From assembly GCF_000223215.1 (NCBI RefSeq), contig NC_017243.1, positions 682,001-746,000 of the forward strand: 64,000 nucleotides of DNA, written 5' to 3'. The translations under genes were made by a program, and so were the position numbers. Under the pieces are notes generated by a model. It saw only the letters and a program-made list of their open reading frames with translations, had not been told where the DNA came from and did not search any database. This DNA comes from Brachyspira intermedia PWS/A. Lineage in GTDB: Bacteria; Spirochaetota; Brachyspiria; Brachyspirales; Brachyspiraceae. Positions 55,045-63,657 of this stretch are shown here, piece by piece. The first letter of the stretch is position 1, and each line of letters starts with the position of its first letter.

Positions 55045-55165
55045 TTTTAAAAGAATCAATATCTTGCAAATATTATTTTTATTGATTATAATATATACCA
55101 AGTAATGGTTTTTACTTTATATTTAATTTATAGTTTTATTAATTTAATTATTTAAAAGGATATAT

Positions 55166-55702
55166 ATGGCAAGAGATGAAGATGATTTTATTTTTCAGAA
55201 ATTAAGACAAAATATACAGAGAAATTTTCCAAGAGAAGATGATGTAAATAATTATAATCAAAATAATTATAAAAATGATAGTTATTCAAATAAAGACAGT
55301 TTAACAATTTTAGAAACAGAAAGAAATATATATAAAATTACAGATTTCTCTCAAAAAATAGATGATCCTGAACTTACTCCTGCATTAAAAGAAATGATAG
55401 GTATATTAAAAGAAATGGTCTCATATTCTAAAGCTAATAAAGAGGGAGAGAAAAAACTAGAAAAAATAAATGAATATCATCTTCCTACAGCTATAAAAAT
55501 GCTTAATTCTTATATAGATTTTTGTAATTTTCCTGTAAAAAATGAAAATATGCAAAAAACAGCACAGGAAATAGAAGATGTTATAATAAAATTAAATGAA
55601 GCATTGAAAAAAATGCTTGTAGAAATGAATCAGAATAAATTAATGGATATAAACAGCGATATAGATGTATTAAAAAACATGCTTGATAAAGATGGTTATT
55701 AA
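55166..55702 (+). CDS. XpaC-like protein
   Basis: A 178-residue soluble protein. A charged Asn-rich N-terminus (about 1-50) precedes a helical domain: ELTPALKEMIGILKEMVSYS, NEYHLPTAIKMLNSYIDFCN and INSDIDVLKNMLDKDGY. The domain matches that of the TM2 protein at 28681-29454 and the XpaC family, whose genes accompany telA. AAAGGA precedes the ATG. It is 28 bp upstream of telA. Confidence 0.78.
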   Translation: MARDEDDFIFQKLRQNIQRNFPREDDVNNYNQNNYKNDSYSNKDSLTILETERNIYKITDFSQKIDDPELTPALKEMIGILKEMVSYSKANKEGEKKLEKINEYHLPTAIKMLNSYIDFCNFPVKNENMQKTAQEIEDVIIKLNEALKKMLVEMNQNKLMDINSDIDVLKNMLDKDGY

Positions 55703-55730
55703 TTAACAAATAAATAATTGGAGAGGTTCT

Positions 55731-57194
55731 ATGGAAAATAATAACTTAGAAAATAATCAACAGCCTAATAATATTCAAGATCAAAATATTGTAAATGCAC
55801 AGCCTATGCAACAGAATGCAATGCCTAACAATATTCAGGGACAGAATATTGTAAATGCTCAGCCGGTACAGCAAAATGTAATGCCTAACAATATGCAAGG
55901 ACAGAATATTGTAAATGCTCAGCCGGTACAGCAAAATGTGATGCCTAACAATATACAAGGTCAGAATATTATAAATGTTCAGCCAGTACAGCCAAATGTG
56001 ATGCCTAACAATATGCAGGGACAGAATTTTGTAAATGTTCAGCCGGTACAGCAGAATGCAATGCCTGTTAATATGCAAGGGCAAAACTTTGTAAATACAC
56101 AGAATTATCAGCCTCAGAATTCAGCACAGCAAGTATTCAATGATATGAATAGCGTTTCAAATGGACAATTTACACCTGAAGATATTGCAAAAATAAATCA
56201 ATTATCAAATAGTATTAATTTACAGGATTCAGTATCTATAATGTCTTATGGATCAGCAGCTCAAAATAAAATGATACAGTTTTCTGAAAATACTTTAAGT
56301 AATGTTATGAATAAAGATTTAGGCGAAGTAGGAGAGGCTATTACTGATGTTATAACAGAACTTAAAGGTTTTGATATAGAAAATGAAACTAAAGGAAAAG
56401 GTTTATTCGGATTCTTCAAGAAAGCCGCTAATAATATTACTAAATTAAAAGCTAAATATACTAGTGTAGAAGCTAATATTGATAGTATTGTAAAAAATCT
56501 AGAAGCACATCAAAGAAATCTTCTAAAAGACATAAGTATTTTAGACCAAATGTATAATTATAATCTAGAATATTTGAAAGAACTTGAAATTTATATAGAG
56601 GCAGGAAAACAGAAACTTAATCATTTAATGGCTAATGAAATACCTGCTTTAGAATCAAAGGCTATTGCAAGTAATACTGCTGAAGATGCACAATTGGCTA
56701 GAGATTTTAAAGATTTAGCTAATAGATTTGAAAAAAGAATACATGATTTAGAGCTTACAAAGACAATTTCTATACAGACAATACCTCAAATACGTTTGGT
56801 TCAGAATAATAATGTTATAATGACAGAAAAAATTCAATCAACTATAACAAATACAATACCTCTTTGGAAGAATCAAATGGTTCTTGCTATAGGACTTCAT
56901 CATTCTAATGAGGCAGCAAAAGCACAAAGAGCTGTTACTGATACTACAAATGAGTTGTTAAGAAAGAATGCCGACATGCTTAAAACTTCTACTATAGAAA
57001 CAGCTAGGGAATCAGAAAGAGGAATAGTTGATATTGAAACTTTAAAACATACAAATCAGCAGTTAATATCTACTTTAGATGAAGTTATGAAAATACAGAC
57101 TGAAGGCAGAGAAAAGAGAAGGGCTGCAGAGCTAGAACTTAGAAATATAGAAAATGAACTTAAAACAAAAATATTGAATGTATCTAGAGAATAA
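55731..57194 (+). CDS. telA: TelA-family toxic anion resistance protein
   Basis: A 487-residue protein. Residues about 16-120 are five copies of a 20-residue Gln/Asn/Pro-rich unit of type QGQNIVNAQPVQQNVMPNN. From about 165 it is TelA: SVSIMSYGSAAQNKMIQFSE, KKAANNITKLKAKYTSVEANIDSIVKNLEAHQ, QDIxxLDxMYxxNxxYxxxLExYIxAGxxKL-type helices, and SIQTIPQIRLVQNNNVIMTEKIQSTI. TelA proteins give tellurite and related stress resistance; the mechanism is unclear. Its repeat tail is not usual. The xpaC-telA order is standard. Confidence 0.85.
   Translation: MENNNLENNQQPNNIQDQNIVNAQPMQQNAMPNNIQGQNIVNAQPVQQNVMPNNMQGQNIVNAQPVQQNVMPNNIQGQNIINVQPVQPNVMPNNMQGQNFVNVQPVQQNAMPVNMQGQNFVNTQNYQPQNSAQQVFNDMNSVSNGQFTPEDIAKINQLSNSINLQDSVSIMSYGSAAQNKMIQFSENTLSNVMNKDLGEVGEAITDVITELKGFDIENETKGKGLFGFFKKAANNITKLKAKYTSVEANIDSIVKNLEAHQRNLLKDISILDQMYNYNLEYLKELEIYIEAGKQKLNHLMANEIPALESKAIASNTAEDAQLARDFKDLANRFEKRIHDLELTKTISIQTIPQIRLVQNNNVIMTEKIQSTITNTIPLWKNQMVLAIGLHHSNEAAKAQRAVTDTTNELLRKNADMLKTSTIETARESERGIVDIETLKHTNQQLISTLDEVMKIQTEGREKRRAAELELRNIENELKTKILNVSRE
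55776..56095 (+). repeat. Tandem 60-bp coding repeat in telA
   Basis: Five full copies and a partial copy of a 60-bp unit, about 80-90 percent alike by eye. Key units: CAGCCGGTACAGCAAAATGT. There are no spacers, so this is not a CRISPR array. Confidence 0.85.
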
Positions 57195-57214
57195 ATTATT
57201 TTCTAGTATAAAAC

Positions 57215-57253
57215 AAAAAGCTCATCTGTATATTTTATATAGATGAGCTTTTT
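57215..57253. terminator. Bidirectional terminator between telA and the NSS symporter
   Basis: AAAAAGCTCATCT (57215-57227) pairs with AGATGAGCTTTTT (57241-57253) with A/T tracts on both sides. Confidence 0.88.
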
Positions 57254-57275
57254 TATTATCAATATTATAAATATT

Positions 57276-58664
57276 TTAAATAAAGAATCTGTTTATATAG
57301 TCAATTACAAATATAGCTAATACTATGAAAGGTAGAATATATGAAACATAGAATCTAGCCCATTGAGGGAATTTTATTCCTTTTCCTGTATCAGCTTCTT
57401 TTATAAAATTACCCCAGCCCCAACCAAATTCTCTTGTACAGAATATCAGTATTATTATACCGCCTATAGGAAGGAAATTGTTGCTTACAAGAAAATCAAG
57501 TCCGTCAGCTATAGTGCTTCCTTCTCCAAGAGGTTTTATAAATGAAAGTAAATTAAATCCTAAAGCTGTAGGAAGGCTCAATATAAATATAGTAATTGAT
57601 ACTATTATAGTAGTTTTTTTACGAGGCATTTTAGTTTCAGACATAGTAAATGCAATTAAATTTTCAAATACCGCTATAATAGTAGTTAAAGCAGCCATTG
57701 ATAAGAATAAGAAGAATAATGCTCCCCATAATCTTCCTAGTACCATAGAATTAAATATATTCGGTAAAGTTAAGAATACTAATCCGGCACCTTCTCCAGG
57801 ATTTATTCCAAAAGAGAATGTTGTAGGAAATATTACAAGACCTGAAAGAAATGCTATTAAAGTATCAAGTCCCATAACCATTATAGATTCACCTGTAAGG
57901 GAGTAGTTTTTATCAATATAGCTTCCGAATATGGTCATAGCTCCAATTCCTAAACTCAAAGTAAAGAATGACTGACCTATAGCAGCATAAGCAACAGAGA
58001 AAAATCCTTTAAGCCCTCCGCTGAACATTTTGTTTGTATCAGGAAGTAAGTAGAATTTAAGTCCTTCTTTAGCATTAGGAAGAGTAACAGCTCTTATTAT
58101 AAGCACCAAAAGAACCAATAAAAGAAGAGTCATCATAACTTTAGTAACTTTTTCAACTCCATTTTCAAGCCCCATCATACATACAAATGTTGCTATTATA
58201 ACAGTTACAGTCATCCAAAGTATTAAAGTAGAAGGAGAAGCAAGAACAGAGCCAAAGAATTCACCTACCTGCTGCGGATTGAGTCCTTGAAGTTTTCCTG
58301 CTGCCATAAAATAACAGTATGATAAACACCAGCCCGCTACAGTAGTATAAAACATCATAAGAAGCACACAACCGAATATCTGTATATATCCTATTATATG
58401 CCATTTATATCCCGGCTTTTGTAAAGCTCTGTAAGAACCAGCTAAATCTCTTTTACCTGCTCTTCCAACAGAAAATTCCATTACAAGTATAGGAAGTCCC
58501 AATATTACAAGAGAAATTAAATAAAGAAGTACAAAAAGTGCTCCTCCATACTTTCCTGTAATATAAGGAAATCTCCATACATTACCTAATCCTATAGCAC
58601 ATCCTGCCGAAACCAATAAAAAACCTAATCTGCTTGAGAGTTTTTCTCTATTATTATCATGCAT
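57276..58664 (-). CDS. Sodium-dependent transporter of the NSS/SNF family
   Basis: A 462-residue inner-membrane protein with about 12 helices, related to LeuT. The N-terminal SRLGFLLVSAGCAIGLGNVWRFPYITGKYGGALF contains the sodium-site and the broken helix 1 (GxAxGLGNxWRFPY). Helix 6 is SVAYAAIGQSFFTLSLGIGAM. NSS proteins cotransport amino acids with sodium. The substrate is not deducible. Confidence 0.93.
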   Translation of the reverse strand: MHDNNREKLSSRLGFLLVSAGCAIGLGNVWRFPYITGKYGGALFVLLYLISLVILGLPILVMEFSVGRAGKRDLAGSYRALQKPGYKWHIIGYIQIFGCVLLMMFYTTVAGWCLSYCYFMAAGKLQGLNPQQVGEFFGSVLASPSTLILWMTVTVIIATFVCMMGLENGVEKVTKVMMTLLLLVLLVLIIRAVTLPNAKEGLKFYLLPDTNKMFSGGLKGFFSVAYAAIGQSFFTLSLGIGAMTIFGSYIDKNYSLTGESIMVMGLDTLIAFLSGLVIFPTTFSFGINPGEGAGLVFLTLPNIFNSMVLGRLWGALFFLFLSMAALTTIIAVFENLIAFTMSETKMPRKKTTIIVSITIFILSLPTALGFNLLSFIKPLGEGSTIADGLDFLVSNNFLPIGGIIILIFCTREFGWGWGNFIKEADTGKGIKFPQWARFYVSYILPFIVLAIFVIDYINRFFI

Positions 58665-58716
58665 AATTCACACCTATAATATATTTATATCAAAGAATAT
58701 TTTATAAAAAATATCA

Positions 58717-59277
58717 TTATTTTGACATTATCAAATTATTTATATAATTAGTATATACATTCATATCATTAGTATTTTCTATTAAAATAAATTCCACTCT
58801 TCTGTTTTCTTCAATTTTTTTATATTCACTTAGTAAATCCTGAAGTCCGTAATTGGTTAATTTACTTACAATACCATTTGTTACAGCCAAATACACATTA
58901 TAAGACCTTTTATATGATAATTCATCAATATTTTTTCTATTGTAGAGGAATAATATATCCTTTCTATCATATCCATTAGTAGTTTTTTTATATTCATTAG
59001 TACTTATATGACCTTCTATAATAATCATCATAATATTAGTACTTGTGCTTACATCTCCAACATATTTAACAGTTTTTAAATATTTATTTAAATCTAATTC
59101 TCCACTGTTAAACTGAAATAATATATTTTTAGGAACTATTAATACTTTTCCTCTTTCTGTCATTTTATATTTATATTTTATTTCTCTAGGCTTTTTGTAA
59201 GTTGATATTACTATTGCTCCATAAGCATTCAAAGCTACTAGCAATAGAATAAAGAATATATTTATTTTTTTTAACAT
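58717..59277 (-). CDS. Exported OmpA-like protein
   Basis: A 186-residue protein with a signal peptide (about 1-20, ending NAYGA). The mature part resembles an OmpA peptidoglycan-binding domain: LFQFNSGELDLNKYLKTVKYV, IMMIIIEGHISTNEY, LSYKRSYNVYLAVTNGIVSKL, then ENRRVEFILI. The usual Asp in the glycan-binding loop is not clear, so the domain is divergent. It is 52 bp upstream of the symporter gene in the same direction. Confidence 0.7.
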   Translation of the reverse strand: MLKKINIFFILLLVALNAYGAIVISTYKKPREIKYKYKMTERGKVLIVPKNILFQFNSGELDLNKYLKTVKYVGDVSTSTNIMMIIIEGHISTNEYKKTTNGYDRKDILFLYNRKNIDELSYKRSYNVYLAVTNGIVSKLTNYGLQDLLSEYKKIEENRRVEFILIENTNDMNVYTNYINNLIMSK

Positions 59278-59451
59278 ATTTTAATTTTCCTTTTTTACAT
59301 CAAATAATTATACAATATATAAAAAAAATTTAAATATTTTTTTGTTATTAGATAAAAAGGCAAAAATAAAAATTGATTAATAATGTAATGCTTAATTTAT
59401 TTCAAAAATTAAGTAAAGATAAAAAAAATTAATGAAATTTTTACAATAAAA

Positions 59452-59479
59452 TTGACAATAAGAAAAATAACATTATACT
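59452..59479 (+). promoter_or_regulatory. Promoter of ppdK
   Basis: TTGACA (59452-59457), 16 bp, TATACT (59474-59479). A leader of about 50 nt ends with GAGGAGAG before the ATG. Confidence 0.7.
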
Positions 59480-59538
59480 ATATAATAAGTAATGACTTAA
59501 AGTTTATATAAATATTTTATTTTAGAGGAGAGTTTATT

Positions 59539-62526
59539 ATGGCATCAAAAAAGATGGTTTACTTCTTCGGTAACGGTAAATCTGAAGGCGCTAAAGAAAC
59601 TAAAGCTCTTTTAGGTGGTAAAGGTTTAGGACTTGCACAAATGACAGAAAGTAAAGTACCTGTGCCTGCTGGTTTTACAATTACTACAGAAGTTTGTGAT
59701 TATTATTCAAAAAATAAGTCATACCCTAAGGGTTTAGAAAAAATGGTTGATGAAAACATCAAAAAGCTTGAAAAGGCTATGAATATGAAATTCGGTGATG
59801 TTAATAAACCTTTACTTGTTTCAGTTCGTTCCGGAGCTGCTATATCTATGCCTGGTATGATGGATACTATTCTTAACCTAGGTATTAATGAAAAAGTAGT
59901 AGAAGGTCTTGTAGCAAAAACTAATAATCCTAGATTTGCTTGGGATGCTTATAGAAGATTTATACAGATGTTCGGCGATGTTGCTATGGGCGTTGATCAT
60001 GATAAATTTGAAGAAATATTAGATGAAAGAAAAAAAGCTATAGCACCTAAAGTTGGAAAACCTGAAAAAGAGGTTAAAGACACTGATTTAGATGTTGAAG
60101 AATTAAAAATAGTAGTAGAAAAATATAAAGCTATGTATAAAGAGGAGAAAGGAGAAGAATTCCCTGAAGATCCTAAAGTACAGTTATGGCATGCTATCAA
60201 TGCTGTATTTAGAAGCTGGAATAACCCTAGAGCTGAAGCATACAGAAAATTAAATGACATAAGAGGTCTTTTAGGTACTGCTGTAAACGTTCAAGCCATG
60301 GTATTTGGTAATATGGGAAATACTTCTGCTACAGGTGTATGTTTCTCTCGTAACCCTTCTACTGGTGAAAATAAATTCTATGGTGAGTTCTTAATCAATG
60401 CTCAAGGTGAAGACGTTGTTGCTGGTATCAGAACTCCTCAAGAAATTACATTAGAGGGCAGTTTAGAATGGGCTAAAAACAACAATATTAGCGAAGAAGA
60501 AAGAAAAGCAAAATATCCTTCTCTTGAAGAGGTTATGCCTTCTGTTTATAAACAATTAGTAAGTTATAAAAATCAATTAGAAAAATATTACAGTGATATG
60601 CAGGATATGGAGTTTACTATACAGGAAGGTAAGCTTTATATGCTTCAAACTCGTAATGGTAAAAGAACTGCTGCTGCTGCTGTAAGAATAGCTGTTGAAC
60701 TTGCTGAAGCTAAAATAATTTCTAAAGAAGAAGCTTTAATGAGAGTAAATCCTTCTGATTTGGATCAATTACTTCACCCAATGTTCGATCCTACTGCTAA
60801 AAAAGGAGCTAAAGTTCTTGCTAAAGGATTAAATGCTTCTCCTGGTGCTGCTGTTGGTAAAGTAGTATTTGCTGCTGACAGAGCTGAAGCTATGAAAGAG
60901 GCAGGAGAACAGACTATACTTGTTCGTATAGAAACTAGCCCTGAAGATATTAAAGGTATGAACGCTGCTGAAGGTATATTGACAGCAAGAGGCGGTTCTA
61001 CTTCACATGCTGCTGTTGTTGCACGCGGTATGGGTAAATGCTGTGTTGCTGGATGTAGTGCTTTAGAAATAGACTATGCTAATAAATGCATGAAAGTAGG
61101 CGATGATGTAGTTAATGAAGGCGATTATATTTCTATAGACGGTTCTACTGGTGAAGTTATGTTAGGACAAGTTGCTACTAAAGAAGCTGAAATGTCTGAA
61201 GACTTCAAAAAACTTATGCAATGGGCTGATGATAAGAGAAAAGAAAAGAAATTTGAAGTTCATACTAATGCTGATACTCCTAATGATGCACAAATTGCTA
61301 GAAAATTTGGTGCTGAAGGTATCGGACTTTGCAGAACTGAGCATATGTTCTTCAATGCTGATAGAATTAAGAGTGTAAGACAGCTTATACTTGTTGCTGA
61401 AGAAGTTAAGCAGTTAAAAGAAAAATTGGAAGCTGCTGAAAAAATAGGCGATAAGAAAACTATAGAAGAGCTTGAGCCTTTATATAAAGAGCCAAGAAAA
61501 CTTTATGATGAAGCTTTAGACAGCATTCTTCCTATGCAAAGAGAAGACTTTATCGGAATATTTACTGCTATGAATGGATATCCTGTAACAGTAAGACTTC
61601 TTGACCCACCTTTGCATGAATTCATTCCTCATGAAGATTCTCAATTACAAGAACTTTCTAATGAAATGAATGTTTCTTTCGAGAAACTTAGAGCTATTAG
61701 AGATAGTTTACATGAATTTAACCCAATGCTTGGACATAGAGGCTGCCGTCTTGGTATTACTTATCCTGAAATCTATGATATGCAGGCTAGAGCTATATTA
61801 GAGGCTGCTGTTAAAGTTAAGAAAAACGGTGTAGATGTTCATCCTGAAATAATGATCCCTCTTGTTGGTACTTTAAAAGAGCTTAAAATGATAAAAGATA
61901 GAATCATTAAAATAGCTGAGGAAGTATTTGCAAAAGAAGGTTCTTCAGTTAAGTATAAAGTTGGTACTATGATAGAAGTTCCTAGAGCTGCTTTAGTTGC
62001 TGATAAGATCGCTACAGAAGCTGAATTCTTCTCATTCGGTACTAATGACTTAACTCAAATGGGAGGTGGTTTCTCAAGAGATGATGCCGGTAAATTCTTG
62101 AAAGACTATGTAAATAAAGAGATATACGAGAAAGATCCTTTCCAATCATTGGATCAGGAAGGTATAGGAGAGCTTTTGAGAATTGGTGTTACTAAAGGTA
62201 GAGCTGCTAATAAAAATCTAACAGTTGGTATCTGCGGTGAGCATGGAGGAGATCCTGCTACAGTTATGTTCTGCTACAGTATAGGACTTAACTATGTAAG
62301 CTGTTCACCTTATAGAGTACCTATAGCAAGACTTGCTGCTGCTCAGGGAATAATAAGTTCTAAGCCGGCTAAAAAATCTGCTGCTAAGAAGCCAGCTGCA
62401 AAAAAAGCCGCTTCTAAAACTGCATCTGCTAAAAAACCTGCAGCAAAAAAAACAGCTTCTAAAGTAACAGCTGCTAAGAAACCAGCTGCTAAAAAAGCAC
62501 CTGCTAAGAAAACAAGCAAAAAATAA
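59539..62526 (+). CDS. ppdK: Pyruvate phosphate dikinase with histone-like C-terminal tail
   Basis: A 995-residue enzyme, about 100 longer than the usual 870-900. It converts pyruvate, ATP and phosphate to PEP, AMP and PPi, or the reverse, in anaerobic glycolysis. Seen: KGLGLAQMTESKVPVPAGFTI, the central phospho-His loop TARGGSTSHAAVVARGMGKCCVAG, and the C-terminal PEP-binding barrel with GTNDLTQMGGGFSRDD and GICGEHGGDP. Residues about 940-995 are a KPAAKKAASK-type Lys/Ala-rich tail like histone H1. The tail may bind nucleic acid or another polyanion; it is not seen in standard PpdK. Codon use is biased as in highly expressed genes. Confidence 0.95.
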   Translation: MASKKMVYFFGNGKSEGAKETKALLGGKGLGLAQMTESKVPVPAGFTITTEVCDYYSKNKSYPKGLEKMVDENIKKLEKAMNMKFGDVNKPLLVSVRSGAAISMPGMMDTILNLGINEKVVEGLVAKTNNPRFAWDAYRRFIQMFGDVAMGVDHDKFEEILDERKKAIAPKVGKPEKEVKDTDLDVEELKIVVEKYKAMYKEEKGEEFPEDPKVQLWHAINAVFRSWNNPRAEAYRKLNDIRGLLGTAVNVQAMVFGNMGNTSATGVCFSRNPSTGENKFYGEFLINAQGEDVVAGIRTPQEITLEGSLEWAKNNNISEEERKAKYPSLEEVMPSVYKQLVSYKNQLEKYYSDMQDMEFTIQEGKLYMLQTRNGKRTAAAAVRIAVELAEAKIISKEEALMRVNPSDLDQLLHPMFDPTAKKGAKVLAKGLNASPGAAVGKVVFAADRAEAMKEAGEQTILVRIETSPEDIKGMNAAEGILTARGGSTSHAAVVARGMGKCCVAGCSALEIDYANKCMKVGDDVVNEGDYISIDGSTGEVMLGQVATKEAEMSEDFKKLMQWADDKRKEKKFEVHTNADTPNDAQIARKFGAEGIGLCRTEHMFFNADRIKSVRQLILVAEEVKQLKEKLEAAEKIGDKKTIEELEPLYKEPRKLYDEALDSILPMQREDFIGIFTAMNGYPVTVRLLDPPLHEFIPHEDSQLQELSNEMNVSFEKLRAIRDSLHEFNPMLGHRGCRLGITYPEIYDMQARAILEAAVKVKKNGVDVHPEIMIPLVGTLKELKMIKDRIIKIAEEVFAKEGSSVKYKVGTMIEVPRAALVADKIATEAEFFSFGTNDLTQMGGGFSRDDAGKFLKDYVNKEIYEKDPFQSLDQEGIGELLRIGVTKGRAANKNLTVGICGEHGGDPATVMFCYSIGLNYVSCSPYRVPIARLAAAQGIISSKPAKKSAAKKPAAKKAASKTASAKKPAAKKTASKVTAAKKPAAKKAPAKKTSKK

Positions 62527-62557
62527 TAGATAAAATATTTATATAAATAATTTTTAA

Positions 62558-62592
62558 AGGGCTTGACTTTATATAAAGTTAAGCCCTATTTT
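62558..62592 (+). terminator. Terminator of ppdK
   Basis: AGGGCTTGACTTT pairs with AAAGTTAAGCCCT (one mismatch), loop ATAT, then ATTTTTATT. Confidence 0.85.
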
Positions 62593-62740
62593 TATTATTA
62601 GTTTGGACTAGTACTACGATGTACACATCGCGAAGCGTGCCTGTGGCAGCTACTTTGGCGAAGCCCGCCTGCGGGGTGTGCGACAAAAAAGTAGATAACA
62701 TTTATATAAGTGAATCAGTTAACAAACTTAAATTTTTTAG

Positions 62741-63104
62741 TATATACTGAAAATTTTTAAGTTTGTCAATTTTTTTATTCAACTTTTTCCCGCCGCAAAA
62801 AGTTGCTTATATCCTCGACAAGCTCGGATACGCTTCGCGAAAGTGCAAGTATAAAATTAGTACTAAATAATACTAAAATTGTCTTACATGTAAAATAATT
62901 TATTACATTTAAGTTATAAATATAGCCTTTTTGCTTCTTTGTGGCAATACCATACCTACACTTACAGTGGACTTCGTCAGGTACTCCTTTCAGTCGCAGG
63001 CACTCCCTACGGTCGCAAAAGAAGTGGGGTCTGGGGCAAAGCCCCAGATATAAAAACAAAAATATAAATTTATTTTTGACAAAATATAATTGTTTAGGTA
63101 TATA
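62741..63104. repeat. MITE-like element E3 (364 bp)
   Basis: Left end A: TATATA-N17-TGTCAA. Right end B: TTGACA-N17-TATATA (63076-63104). Inside: CCCGCCGCA, CTCGGATACGCTTCGCG (62824-62840) and the GGGGCAAAGCCCC hairpin (63033-63045). Its middle matches 52944-53144 reversed. Confidence 0.7.
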
Positions 63105-63636
63105 CTGAAAATTTTTAAGTTTGTCAACTATTCGCCATAGAGGCTTTCCGCACGGTATTGCTTACTCTTATCAAAAGTCCTCTATATGTGCGGCTGATTA
63201 CTTATTACTATACAAAAATTAATACAGATAAAACATATTTAACCAACATTATATAATATTTTATTTATGAAAAATTATAATTTATATTTACAAAATAGAA
63301 AAATTTATAAAATGTAGTTCTTTAGATTTTTAATTTTATTGTTTGTGGTTGCTTTGCCCCAGCCCCCAGTTCTTTTACTGAGTAGGTACCTTTCGGTATT
63401 AGTATAAAAGAACCTTATATCCTCGATAAACTCGGATACGCTTCGCGAAAACGCAATTACTAGAACTTTATATTAAATATATACTTATTAAATATGGGAT
63501 ATAACCTAAATTTAGACTATAAATGCAGTTCTTTTGGTTCTTTTATACCAATAAAAGAACTGGGGGTGCGGGGGCTAGTCCCCGAAAATAATAACAATAT
63601 AAAAAATAAAATTGACAAAATATAATTGTTTATATA
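63099..63636. repeat. MITE-like element E4 (538 bp)
   Basis: Left end A uses the same TATATA (63099-63104) as E3's right end. The right end B (63612-63636) keeps TTGACA and TATATA but has a 13-bp spacer. A foldback pair lies at about 63354-63378 and 63549-63575 (GGGGGTGCGGGGGC side). Confidence 0.65.
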
Positions 63637-63657
63637 CAACTTTAAATATTTTGTAAT

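Larger units (their letters stand above)
62593..63657. other. Repeat-rich intergenic region with elements E3 and E4
   Basis: About 1.07 kb. 62629-62694 is a GCGAAGCGTGC/GGCGAAGCCCGC module like 47413-47500. 62719-62746 is TTAACA-N16-TATATA, an end that joins E3. E3 and E4 follow back to back and share one TATATA. An open frame on the minus strand (62775-63059) is made of repeat modules. Confidence 0.6.

Noticed and set aside
55776-56095. Possible CRISPR array in telA
   Set aside because: Contiguous 60-bp units in frame with the telA protein.
62775-63059. 94-codon minus-strand open frame
   Set aside because: It is composed of repeat modules of E3, has no ribosome site, and its reading frame is not kept in the 52944-53144 copy.
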